Below, piece by piece: positions 26,834 to 34,931 of a stretch of 64,000 bases of DNA. Positions within the stretch are counted from its first letter, which is position 1, and every line of letters starts with the position of its first letter. Below the pieces are notes generated by a model. The model was not told where the DNA came from, searched no databases, and saw only the letters and a program-made list of their open reading frames with translations. Location of the stretch: the NCBI RefSeq assembly GCF_923079645.1, contig NZ_CAKLPY010000002.1:372001-436000 (forward strand). The letters run 5' to 3'. Made by a program: the position numbers and the translations under genes. Source of the stretch: Emticicia aquatica (GTDB taxonomy: Bacteria; Bacteroidota; Bacteroidia; Cytophagales; Spirosomataceae).

Positions 26834-27613
26834 TCAATATTGTTTTACTGAATAAATATCCATGACTAAATAACTTCCATCAATATTTGTATAATTGAGT
26901 TTTACGAAGCCATATTCTTTATTAAAATAAGCCACTAAACGAGTTTCGCCAAGCAAACTTTGAGCATTGGCATCAATTACAAAACATTTTAAATAGCCAA
27001 CATTAGTCTTAATTGTTTGAATATTTCTGATGCGATAAGTGGCCGTTACTTCTACATTCCCTTGCCATAATTTCCATTTTTCGCTACCACCAATATTACT
27101 TGTGATGGTTGTACGTTGCCACGAATTATCCTTTATTAATGGCTCACGAATTTCGGGAAAAGGATTGAGTTCGGTTATCAAAAACTGAGCTTCTTTGGGA
27201 GGATTTATCCAAATATCGTCACAAACTTCTACCAAACCCGTTTGTTCATGCCGAACACTTCTTCGTTCTTTATTCAAATAATCATATTGTAGCAATGACG
27301 CTTGCCCGAAATAATCGCCCACTTTCACCGTCAAAGCCAGTTGATGAATGGCGGTATAATCTTGCTCAAAAGTTAACTTTGATTTGGGTTCAAGTTTCCA
27401 ACTTAGTTCATAAGGTGCAATAGTTTCGGGTTTGGTATATAGTTTTACGAGTAAAGTATCCTTTTCTTTCAAGAAATAATATTTATAAAAAAACTGTCTA
27501 TATTGTGTAAAAATCGTGTTATCATCCGTCAAATATCGCATTTCTTCAAATGTCTGTCCGATGGCATTTTGCAGAAATGTTAAGAAAAAAAGTATATAAA
27601 TGCTTATTTTCAT
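26834..27613 (-). CDS. Secreted hypothetical protein, translationally coupled to miaA
   Basis: A 259-residue protein with a signal peptide (MKISIYILFFLTFLQNAIGQ) and an all-beta looking mature part. The second half has strands such as VEVTATYRIRNIQTIK and GYLKCFVIDANA, ending in ETRLVAYFNKEYGFVKLNY. The layout is reminiscent of DUF3108-like periplasmic proteins, but I cannot assign a family. Its ATG overlaps the miaA stop by four bases (ATGA), so translation is probably coupled. Confidence 0.7.
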   Translation of the reverse strand: MKISIYILFFLTFLQNAIGQTFEEMRYLTDDNTIFTQYRQFFYKYYFLKEKDTLLVKLYTKPETIAPYELSWKLEPKSKLTFEQDYTAIHQLALTVKVGDYFGQASLLQYDYLNKERRSVRHEQTGLVEVCDDIWINPPKEAQFLITELNPFPEIREPLIKDNSWQRTTITSNIGGSEKWKLWQGNVEVTATYRIRNIQTIKTNVGYLKCFVIDANAQSLLGETRLVAYFNKEYGFVKLNYTNIDGSYLVMDIYSVKQY

Positions 27614-28548
27614 CGAATTTTTGATAAAATATATGTTTTTATCCCTTCAAAGTCTGGCCCATAAAACCATTCAAACGCATCTTGATTTTTAAACCAAGTC
27701 ATTTGACGTTTGGCATAACGACGTGAATTTCGTTTCAATAATTCAACCATTGTTTGAAAATCATAATTCCCATCAAGGTACTCAAAAACTTCTTTATAAC
27801 CGACCGTCTGTAAAGCATTATGATGCCTAAAACTCATTAAACTTTTGACCTCTTCGAGCAAACCATTTTTGAGCATCAAATCCATTCGATGATTGATTCG
27901 TTCGTACAATTCCTCACGTGGGCGTTCGATGCCAATTTTAATAATGTTGAAGCTCCGTTCAATATTTGTTTTTTTATGAAATGAAGAAAATGGTCTGCCC
28001 GAACTCAAACAAACTTCCAACGCTCGAACTACTCGTTGCGAATTTTGTAAGTCGGCGGTTTGACAATAATCAGGGTCAAGTTCCTGTAATTCGTCAACCA
28101 TGGCGTTAAGTTCGCCATTATTTAGTCGTTGCATCAATTCTTCACGCAGAGCTAATGGAGCTTCGGGCATTTCGTCTAATCCATCAGTAATTGCTTTGAT
28201 GAAAAGGCCCGAGCCGCCTGTCATAATTGCAATATTATTTCTTTTAAAAATATCGTTTTCTAATAATTTGATGGCGTCTCGTTCAAAATCCCCTGCACTA
28301 TAATATTCATTTATGCTGTGCGAATCAACGAAATGATGCACAATTCCAGCCATTTCACCAATTGTTGGCTTCGCCGTTCCGATGCTTAATTCTCGATAAA
28401 ACTGCCGAGAATCTGAAGAAATAATTTCGGTATTAAATGTTTGGGCTAATTTTACGCATAGTTCAGTTTTTCCAACCGCTGTTGGACCAACAATTATGAT
28501 AAGGTTACTTTTTGAGGTATTTGCAGTCAAATTTTCTAAAATCGGCAT
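27610..28548 (-). CDS. miaA: tRNA dimethylallyltransferase
   Basis: A 312-residue enzyme that adds a dimethylallyl group to A37 of tRNAs reading UNN codons. It shows the P-loop IIIVGPTAVGKTEL (residues 18-30), the substrate loop ISSDSRQFYRELSIGTAKP, the MTGGSGLFIKAITDGLDEMP segment and the C-terminal QTVGYKEVFEYLDG and RRYAKRQMTWFKN. These are the standard MiaA landmarks in order and the length is normal. It is co-transcribed with the secreted protein that overlaps its stop codon. Confidence 0.97.
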   Translation of the reverse strand: MPILENLTANTSKSNLIIIVGPTAVGKTELCVKLAQTFNTEIISSDSRQFYRELSIGTAKPTIGEMAGIVHHFVDSHSINEYYSAGDFERDAIKLLENDIFKRNNIAIMTGGSGLFIKAITDGLDEMPEAPLALREELMQRLNNGELNAMVDELQELDPDYCQTADLQNSQRVVRALEVCLSSGRPFSSFHKKTNIERSFNIIKIGIERPREELYERINHRMDLMLKNGLLEEVKSLMSFRHHNALQTVGYKEVFEYLDGNYDFQTMVELLKRNSRRYAKRQMTWFKNQDAFEWFYGPDFEGIKTYILSKIR

Positions 28549-28648
28549 TTTAATAGCTAAATGAAATACTAAAACTAAGCTAGTTTTAGTAAATTAGTCC
28601 TAAATTTATTCACACATTTGCGTATTCACTAATTCATTGTTAAAAAAC

Positions 28649-29287
28649 ATGGAAATTTTGCTTTTTCTGGTGTCCGTTGCCCTCGGTGGAATTGCCGCTT
28701 GGCAGATTTTCAATTGGATGTACGGCAAAAAACTGCGTGATAATAAAGACCAACTTCGCCAAGAATCAACACTTTTGTTGGAGCGAATCGAAAAAGTATT
28801 CAAAGTTGTTGTTGCAGAAGGTTATTTTACTGAAATCTACGACCACAGCAGCAAAAAAGAGTTGATGGGTTTATTCAAAATCAATAAAAAAGCTTTGGTA
28901 ATTTCGAGAGCAAAGGTGTCGGTTGGCTTTGATTTTGGCAAAATGAAAGTTCGTCGAGAAGAATCAAGCAGAAAACTAATTATTGAGGCATTTCCAGCTG
29001 CAGAAATTTTATCAATTGATACTGACTACAAATTTTATGACATTGACCATGGCTGGCTCAATAAGTTTGACCACGAAGATTATACAAATATTTTAAATGA
29101 AGCCAAAAAAGTGATGCAAGACAAAGCACTCACAAGCGATTTGCCGAAAGTGGCTAATCGACAAGTGGGATTAATGATGAACCAATTGGCGGCTTCAATG
29201 AATTGGGAAATAGAATTAAAAAATCTGCCAACGCCAAAAGCAAAAGAGCTTTCGGAGTTTACAGATTTTCAAGAATTGACCGAATAA
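28649..29287 (+). CDS. DUF4230 family membrane-anchored protein
   Basis: 212 residues from the ATG at 28649. One N-terminal membrane span (about 2-25, ILLFLVSVALGGIAAWQIF), then a charged linker and a soluble domain with VVVAEGYFTEIYDHSS, ISRAKVSVGFDFGKMKV, and ILSIDTDYKFYDIDHGWLNKF. This matches DUF4230, a widespread single-span family with no fixed function. It converges on the GDPD lipoprotein gene with only two bases between stop codons. Confidence 0.85.
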   Translation: MEILLFLVSVALGGIAAWQIFNWMYGKKLRDNKDQLRQESTLLLERIEKVFKVVVAEGYFTEIYDHSSKKELMGLFKINKKALVISRAKVSVGFDFGKMKVRREESSRKLIIEAFPAAEILSIDTDYKFYDIDHGWLNKFDHEDYTNILNEAKKVMQDKALTSDLPKVANRQVGLMMNQLAASMNWEIELKNLPTPKAKELSEFTDFQELTE

Positions 29288-29289
29288 TT

Positions 29290-30078
29290 TTATTTCAAAT
29301 CCTTTAAAAGTTTGAATAACAATTCTGGTTCATTGGTGGTAATAAAATCAAATTTATTTCCTAGCAAACCTTTCATTTCTGCCTCATCATTGACCGTCCA
29401 AGCATTCAAAATAAGCTTGTTTTTCTTCGCAGAATCAATCCATTCAGGATGTTTTTTGAATACAGAAAAATGATAATCAATGCCATCAATTTTATCAGCC
29501 GTGATTTCATCAGGCGATTTATCTCCATTCAGATGTTGTGTGCTGGCATCAGGCTTAATTTCTTCAATTCTTTTCAAAATATCATAATCAAAGCTAATAT
29601 ACACAGTTATTGCTTCAGCATTGAGGTCTTTTACAAGTTTCAAAACTTTATCTGCAATCAATTGCCCTCTTGTTTTGGTAGCCGAGGGTTTAATTTCACA
29701 AACTAATCTAGTGGTTTGATTATCGGTCAATCCTGCCAAAATATATTCTCTCAAAGTTGGTAGTTTTTCGCCATTTGAAAGCTTCGTTTGCGTCAGTTCG
29801 ACATAGGTCGTTTTCTCAATTTCGAGTTTATTATAATGCGGGTCATGGTTAATAATCAACGAATCATCCGAAGTCATTCTTACGTCAAATTCGGAACCCG
29901 TACAGCCAATTCGGATGGCTTCTTTCAAAGATGCAATTGAGTTTTCGGGCAAATTATTAGCCTTCCAAGCTCCTCGATGGGCAACGACTGGATTTTGAGC
30001 AAAATTAACGGCGTTTCTCTTGGAAACTGCACAAGAAGCAAGAGCAATTACTGTAATGAGAATGAATGCTTTTTTCAT
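29290..30078 (-). CDS. Glycerophosphodiester phosphodiesterase, lipoprotein
   Basis: 262 residues from the ATG at 30078; a TTG further up adds 13 non-matching residues. The signal peptide ends in a lipobox (ALASC), so the protein is lipid-anchored in the envelope. The catalytic layout fits the GDPD family: VVAHRGAWKANNLPENS with the first His-Arg pair, then GSEFDVRMTSDDSLIINHDP with the metal-binding Glu/Asp and second His, and later CEIKP. These enzymes hydrolyse deacylated phospholipids to sn-glycerol-3-phosphate and an alcohol. Confidence 0.92.
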   Translation of the reverse strand: MKKAFILITVIALASCAVSKRNAVNFAQNPVVAHRGAWKANNLPENSIASLKEAIRIGCTGSEFDVRMTSDDSLIINHDPHYNKLEIEKTTYVELTQTKLSNGEKLPTLREYILAGLTDNQTTRLVCEIKPSATKTRGQLIADKVLKLVKDLNAEAITVYISFDYDILKRIEEIKPDASTQHLNGDKSPDEITADKIDGIDYHFSVFKKHPEWIDSAKKNKLILNAWTVNDEAEMKGLLGNKFDFITTNEPELLFKLLKDLK

Positions 30079-30295
30079 TATATTTTGAAGAGTTTTCAAG
30101 AAAAATCGAACAGTCAAAACTAAATAAAATAAATCAAATTAATCGTACTCGAAATGATTTTGAATGTAAATATTATCATAGCCGACTATTTTTACTATTT
30201 TTGATAAAGTAAATCATTGATACTAAATCAAGCAATTTCTCCTGCCATAACCTGAATAAACAAGTAATAATTTTTAGCAAATAAAAGATATTTTT

Positions 30296-31030
30296 ATGAA
30301 AAAAGCATATATCAACGCACTTACACTGTGCCTATTTTCAATCCTTTTTTGGTCGTGTTCAAACAAGAAAATAGGCAATAATGAGCTAAGCGAACAAGAA
30401 GAAAAAGAAGGTTGGATATTACTTTTTGATGGAAAAACTACCAATGGTTGGCATTTGTACAATAAAGCAAAAACACCTTCGGCATGGACAGTGAAAAGTG
30501 AAGAATTGCTTTGTAATCCAGATACAATTGGCATCGAACATGGCGATTTGGTTTCTGATAAAGTTTACAAAAACTTCGATTTAAAATTTGACTGGAAACT
30601 CTCAAAAGCGGGCAACAGTGGCGTTTTTATCAACGTAATTGAGCAAGATACTATTCCAACTGCATGGGCATCTGGTCCTGAATATCAGCTACTCGAACAT
30701 GAAAATATCGGGGCAGATTACCTGAAAGACTCCACTAAATGGGCGGCTTGTTTGTACGGTTTTGCCCGTCAAAAAAATCTCGTAAGTCCAAAACCTTTCG
30801 GTCAATGGAACGAATCAAACATTAAGCAAATAAATGGAAAAATTCAGTTTTATTTGAATGGAATCTTAACTGCTGAGCAAGATTTGTCTGCTGATACTTG
30901 GAAAAATATGGTAAGCAATAGCAATTTTAAGTATTTCCCGTTATTCGGCAAAAATACTGCTGGACACATCGCTCTTCAAGAATGGTCGAAAGGTGTGGCT
31001 TTTCGGAATATTAAGATAAAAGAATTGTAA
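30296..31030 (+). CDS. DUF1080 (3-keto-disaccharide hydrolase-like) lipoprotein
   Basis: 244 residues with a lipoprotein signal (FSILFWSCSNKK). The mature part is a concanavalin-like beta-sandwich with WILLFDGKTTNGWHLYNKA, LKFDWKLSKAGNSGVFINV, GPEYQLLEHE and a C-terminal GHIALQEWSKGVAFRNIKI. These are the DUF1080 landmarks. Some members cleave 3-keto-disaccharides or 3-ketoglycosides; others are carbohydrate-binding. It is a single-gene unit closed by a terminator shared with the convergent serine hydrolase. Confidence 0.9.
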   Translation: MKKAYINALTLCLFSILFWSCSNKKIGNNELSEQEEKEGWILLFDGKTTNGWHLYNKAKTPSAWTVKSEELLCNPDTIGIEHGDLVSDKVYKNFDLKFDWKLSKAGNSGVFINVIEQDTIPTAWASGPEYQLLEHENIGADYLKDSTKWAACLYGFARQKNLVSPKPFGQWNESNIKQINGKIQFYLNGILTAEQDLSADTWKNMVSNSNFKYFPLFGKNTAGHIALQEWSKGVAFRNIKIKEL

Positions 31031-31047
31031 AAAATTGAACGCAAAAA

Positions 31048-31090
31048 GAGGCTTCCCACAAAAAATCTTGGAAAGCTTCTTTTTTTTATT
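31048..31090. terminator. Bidirectional terminator between DUF1080 and serine hydrolase genes
   Basis: AGAGGCTTCC (about 31049) pairs, with a one-base bulge, with GGAAAGCTTCT ahead of a run of eight T. A-rich sequence on the other side lets it act for both convergent transcripts. Confidence 0.7.
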
Positions 31091-31091
31091 C

Positions 31092-32570
31092 TTACTTCAA
31101 CCGAATACTATAAGCCTGAATCAAAGGCGGATTTTCGGGCGACATTGTGAAACTTACTTCGATATTTCCTTTTTCTCCTTCCATCAAAAACTTACCTCTC
31201 AGTGCATTTTCGGCTACGATTTCGTGTACTTTTATGATTTTTTCTACTTTCTCAAAAATCCCTTCAGCCTCGGCTTTCAAAAGGTCGGGAAAATAATCTA
31301 AGAAGAAGTTTTCGGCAAAAATGCCTGTTTTTTCGGCATTTTCCCACGTTGGTAAAAGTTTTACCAATTCATTTTGGCGTTGTTTCAAAATTGGCGAAAC
31401 AGGAAACGCAATAGGTGTAAGACCTGCTTTTTCGATAATAAATGGCAAAATCTGATTATTCATCAAAGCAGCACCGCCATAAGTTCCGTTCGTAAAAGTT
31501 ACGATTCCGACTCCATAATTTGGCAAGATTTTCCAGTCAGAGCCGAAACCTGGAAGTCCGCCTGAATGTCCAACACTCGTTATTTGATTACAATTTCTAT
31601 CAATTCGTAAGCCATAGCCATAAAATGAAACATTCGTACAAGGCTCGCCCGTACCTGTGTAGCCACGGTTATTTAGGCTATTGAAATTCCATGGAAAGTG
31701 CATTTCTTTGAGCGAACTCTTTTTCAAAATGCTCGAATTTGGCGAACCAACTTGATAAGCCGCTTGGTGCAGAGCCATGTATTTGGCAAAATCTTCGATG
31801 GAAGTCAGCACGCCGCCCATGATTCCGTACGCACCGTCGGGTTCGATGGGTTGCTCGATGTATTGTTCACGCAACCACCGGTAGCCCCTAACAAGTTGAT
31901 TATCTGGCACTTTCGTATAGTCCCAATAGGTATTATTCATGCCGAGTGGCTTCCAAATTTTGTTGATGATATAGCTTTGGTATCTTTGTCCCGACACAGT
32001 TTTGATGATTTGCCCCAACATCGCAAAGCCCATATTGCTGTATTCGTAGGCAACGCCTGGCTCGTTGGAAAACGAAATACCTTTCTTAAACATCTTTAGC
32101 ATCGTTTCTTCCGAAATACCCAATTGGCGGTCGCCCCACGGATTATCTTCGGGGAAACCCGCTGCGTGCGAAAGCAAATGACGCACCGTAATTTCGGGCG
32201 AATCGGGTGAATATTTTTGTCCTTTTAGTTCGGGAATGTATTTCCAAACTGGGTCGTCGAGTTTGATTTTTCCTGCATCACGTAGCTGCAAAATTGCCAC
32301 CGAAGCAAAGCTTTTCGACATCGAAGCAATGCGATAAACCGATTGATTATCAGCGGTTTTGTTGGTTTTGTAATTGACAATGCCACTATTGCTCTGATAA
32401 ATAATTTTGCCATCAAGCACCAAGGCATACGCCACACTCGACAAATGACTTTTGACCTTAAAATCTTGAAACTTAGCATCAAGTTCGGGAATCAAGGCCT
32501 TGATTTTATCTTCGGTGCTTTGAGCAAAAAGATTTAGGCTAAGAAATAATAAAAGGATTAGTTTTTTCAT
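31092..32570 (-). CDS. Serine hydrolase of the beta-lactamase/penicillin-binding family
   Basis: 492 residues with a signal peptide (MKKLILLLFLSLNLFAQ). The class-C-type motifs are present: SMSK at 83-86 in YRIASMSKSFASVAIL (the nucleophile Ser and Lys), YSNMGFAMLG (the Tyr-x-Asn motif), and HSGGLPGFG in the third-motif position. About 100 residues follow the catalytic domain, giving a small beta-rich C-terminal domain. Likely a periplasmic esterase or D-amino-peptidase; no evidence for antibiotic resistance. The REP-like palindrome lies directly upstream. Confidence 0.92.
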   Translation of the reverse strand: MKKLILLLFLSLNLFAQSTEDKIKALIPELDAKFQDFKVKSHLSSVAYALVLDGKIIYQSNSGIVNYKTNKTADNQSVYRIASMSKSFASVAILQLRDAGKIKLDDPVWKYIPELKGQKYSPDSPEITVRHLLSHAAGFPEDNPWGDRQLGISEETMLKMFKKGISFSNEPGVAYEYSNMGFAMLGQIIKTVSGQRYQSYIINKIWKPLGMNNTYWDYTKVPDNQLVRGYRWLREQYIEQPIEPDGAYGIMGGVLTSIEDFAKYMALHQAAYQVGSPNSSILKKSSLKEMHFPWNFNSLNNRGYTGTGEPCTNVSFYGYGLRIDRNCNQITSVGHSGGLPGFGSDWKILPNYGVGIVTFTNGTYGGAALMNNQILPFIIEKAGLTPIAFPVSPILKQRQNELVKLLPTWENAEKTGIFAENFFLDYFPDLLKAEAEGIFEKVEKIIKVHEIVAENALRGKFLMEGEKGNIEVSFTMSPENPPLIQAYSIRLK

Positions 32571-32631
32571 GTTTGTTTGATGAAGGGTTGGTTTTTACAA
32601 AGATATAAAAAAACGCTTTGCGGTAAAACGT

Positions 32632-32744
32632 TCTGCGAAGTCTCCGACTTCGTAGGTGTGAATGTCGTTCTGAGAACGACTTGTAGAAATAGTGTTGTTC
32701 AGAGGAACAGCTAAACACTGCTACGAAGTCGGAGACTTCGCAGA
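32632..32744. repeat. REP/MITE-like structured palindrome with 24-bp perfect arms
   Basis: The outer arms are perfect inverted repeats of 24 bases (32632-32655 and 32721-32744; core CGAAGTCTCCGACTTCG, itself a hairpin). The 65-base centre contains two more hairpins: GTCGTTC-TGA-GAACGAC (32664-32680) and AGTGTT...AACACT enclosing GTTC/GAAC (32691-32719). The whole can fold into a branched cruciform. It lies between the TIR-operon terminator and the serine hydrolase start. Confidence 0.75.
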
Positions 32745-32754
32745 GCGATTAATA

Positions 32755-32785
32755 AAAATAAAAGCGGCCTTTTTCAAAGCCGCTT
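32755..32785 (-). terminator. Terminator of the TIR operon
   Basis: AAGCGGC (32762-32768) pairs with GCCGCTT (32779-32785). On the minus strand the stem is followed by TTATTTTTATT. It is placed 10 bases beyond the last TIR gene. Confidence 0.8.
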
Positions 32786-32795
32786 CTTTCTCATT

Positions 32796-33200
32796 TCATT
32801 TGGCATATTTCCTAATAGCCTCAACTATTCTTTCTGTGATAAAATCAACATCTACGATAGAACGAGAAGACACAACTTGCGATACCCTTATTTGTCCTTT
32901 TGGAATTACCCCAACGATTGGTATTGCATTCAATTTTGCTGTTTCTAACTCCCATTCAATCCATTCGCTATGAGAAGCATACATTCCGGCTATTCCTAAA
33001 ACGATATTTGAATTTAAAATAGCCCTTTTTAGTCTTTGTTTAACATAAGTTGAGTTTTCGGAATTAATTGGCTCATTTGGGGAATGTTCCATAAATTCAA
33101 CATTAAAATAACCTCTTTCATTTAATGCTGTTCTAAGTTTTTTCAAGTCTTCAACATAACTCCATGAGTGACTTATAAACACATTGTAATTGTTTGCCAT
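32796..33200 (-). CDS. TIR-like protein of the DUF1863/ThsB type (operon gene 4)
   Basis: A 134-residue single-domain protein. It starts YNVFISHSWSYVEDLKKLRTAL, the first strand and box-1 region of bacterial TIR-like (DUF1863, MTH538-type) domains, continues with LNSNIVLGIAGMYASHSEWIEWELETA, where Glu84 in WIEWEL sits where TIR NADases have their catalytic Glu, and ends with a short helix. Thoeris ThsB sensors are of this type and make cyclic ADP-ribose-like signals on phage infection. It starts 3 bases after the stop of gene 3. No ThsA effector is nearby. NADase activity is inferred from the retained Glu. Confidence 0.82.
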   Translation of the reverse strand: MANNYNVFISHSWSYVEDLKKLRTALNERGYFNVEFMEHSPNEPINSENSTYVKQRLKRAILNSNIVLGIAGMYASHSEWIEWELETAKLNAIPIVGVIPKGQIRVSQVVSSRSIVDVDFITERIVEAIRKYAK

Positions 33201-33203
33201 ATT

Positions 33204-34421
33204 CTATTTGTTTAAAAATTGTTGTTTTGTATCATTAAATGTTTGTATCTCCCAATCTAATGGTGTTTCTGACAAAAATAAATTTTCATAAAGACTCGCC
33301 TGTTCGTCATGTTTTAGGTATAAGTGACAGTTGGATAGGGTTGCATAAATCCACTTTCTGTCCAGTTTTCCATCTAATTCTTCTTGGGGAAGTTTTTCTA
33401 AATCTTTAATAATTTTTTTTCGTACTTCTTTCTCCATATACTCAAGTCCTGTTTTTTCATCTAATTCGGTAGCTCTTTTAGCTTTTAAATTCAAACAATT
33501 AGCGTAGTTTTCACCTGTATAGTAATTAGAAAAAATACTAAAACCTCGACTATAGTATTCAATAGCTTTTTCAAGACATTCCAACTCATTATTCAAAAGA
33601 AATAATCTTTTGAATATTGCTCCAGAAATACCCAAGGTTTCAGGGTCAACAGATTCATCAGGATTTAAAGTTTTTATTATACTCCAGGATTCTGTTAATG
33701 CTATTGACTCACTTGGTTCTTTAGATTTATAACGACATAAAGCTTGCTGTTGAATATAATAACTTTCATCAATTGCTATTTTATTTGCTTTCCCCCAAAG
33801 AATACTTGCTTGAAGAAAATTATTTTTTTTCATTTCTGACTTTGCTTTTTCAACCATTGCAAATAAGCTTTTCTCCTTATTGACTAATTCACCGATAATT
33901 TCACGATACTCTTCATCATCGTAACTTGCAGGTTGTGCTGACTTTATTAGTTCATAAAGTGGACTATCACTCTTAGGATTATTTTTGACAGTAGTTATTA
34001 GTTTTGTAAGTCTATTCAGACATTCTTTTGCTTCATCAACTCCGATATCCTCACCTAAATGTTTGTAAGAGAAAATTCTTTCATGACTAAAGTCAAACTC
34101 TCTTTTACCTTCCTCTTCTTTTATAATTATTGTGGAATATGGCCTAACTCCATGACGTATCCCTAACTCGTATATAGCATTGGGGTTATAAGTTGTTATA
34201 TCGGCAATCACTAAATCTGCTTTTACTAAAAGAGCGTACATACTTCTATCTATCGTACCTGCTTCTTGAATTTCATCTGCTCGGATACATTGAAAACCAG
34301 CAGCTATGACTGCGGGTTGTATAATGTTTTTATAAGTTTTATCTAAATCATATGTTTTAGGAATAGAATAATCTGTTTTTTTTCCAAATCCCATAATTAC
34401 AAAGCATACTGGTTTATTCAT
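33204..34421 (-). CDS. Nucleoside deoxyribosyltransferase-like domain plus TPR-S-type helical domain (operon gene 3)
   Basis: A 405-residue two-domain protein. Residues 1-145 look like the deoxyribosyltransferase/DRHyd fold: PVCFVIMGFG at the first strand, then ADLVIADITTYNPNAIYELG (69-88), where Glu85 matches the catalytic Glu position of nucleoside 2-deoxyribosyltransferases, and IRHGVRP. Residues about 175-400 are helical repeats (AIEYYSRGFSIF, ANCLNLKAKRATEL, DRKWIYATLSNCHLYL) resembling the DUF4071/TPR-S region that accompanies TIR and nucleotide-signalling domains in conflict systems. It overlaps gene 2 by four bases. It could be the sensor/scaffold or the effector that processes a TIR product; neither is proven. 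Confidence 0.75.
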   Translation of the reverse strand: MNKPVCFVIMGFGKKTDYSIPKTYDLDKTYKNIIQPAVIAAGFQCIRADEIQEAGTIDRSMYALLVKADLVIADITTYNPNAIYELGIRHGVRPYSTIIIKEEEGKREFDFSHERIFSYKHLGEDIGVDEAKECLNRLTKLITTVKNNPKSDSPLYELIKSAQPASYDDEEYREIIGELVNKEKSLFAMVEKAKSEMKKNNFLQASILWGKANKIAIDESYYIQQQALCRYKSKEPSESIALTESWSIIKTLNPDESVDPETLGISGAIFKRLFLLNNELECLEKAIEYYSRGFSIFSNYYTGENYANCLNLKAKRATELDEKTGLEYMEKEVRKKIIKDLEKLPQEELDGKLDRKWIYATLSNCHLYLKHDEQASLYENLFLSETPLDWEIQTFNDTKQQFLNK

Positions 34422-34927
34422 TTTTTTAATTGTTTTTTTAAGTTTCTTGTATCGTTTGTGACTTCTATATCTGCCAGTTTTTTGATAAAGGGAGGAATGT
34501 TATACTGGTCTTTTCCAACCACAGCAATAATCTCTTTACCTAATTCTTTAGCAATTTCTAATTCTATTTTAACATAGGATTTTCTCGGAATATCAGAGGA
34601 AGCCAGAACAAAAACGTGAGAACAACCTCCCATTTGTTTTCTAAAAATAGCTCTAAGTTCTTCATCATTCTTATTGTGTTTTTTCTTCTTCTCTGGAATT
34701 GAATGATTAAAGATTCGAAAATCTTCTGCCATTTTTAATTTCTTTGCAAGCTTATTGTAAGAAGTAGAATCATAATATGAATGACATATATATACTCTAC
34801 GGTATTCTATTTTTATTTCACCGTTATCTAATATGCTATCTTCATTTAATTTTTCTTTACCACTCTTCTTTACTAAACTCTGTAATATTAGGCCTCCGCC
34901 AATTGCTAAAGGTATTAAAAACCACAT
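34418..34927 (-). CDS. Membrane-anchored TIR-like protein (operon gene 2)
   Basis: 169 residues. An N-terminal hydrophobic segment (3-19, FLIPLAIGGGLILQSLV) is followed by a charged linker and a TIR-like domain: YRRVYICHSYYDSTSYNKLAKKL (box-1 region), HVFVLASSDIPRKSYVKIELE with Glu122 in the catalytic position, and GKEIIAVVGKD. The domain looks closer to the DUF1863/ThsB type than to gene 1. The membrane anchor suggests sensing or acting at the inner membrane. It starts 4 bases after gene 1 and overlaps gene 3 by four bases. Confidence 0.76.
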   Translation of the reverse strand: MWFLIPLAIGGGLILQSLVKKSGKEKLNEDSILDNGEIKIEYRRVYICHSYYDSTSYNKLAKKLKMAEDFRIFNHSIPEKKKKHNKNDEELRAIFRKQMGGCSHVFVLASSDIPRKSYVKIELEIAKELGKEIIAVVGKDQYNIPPFIKKLADIEVTNDTRNLKKQLKK

Positions 34928-34931
34928 ATTT

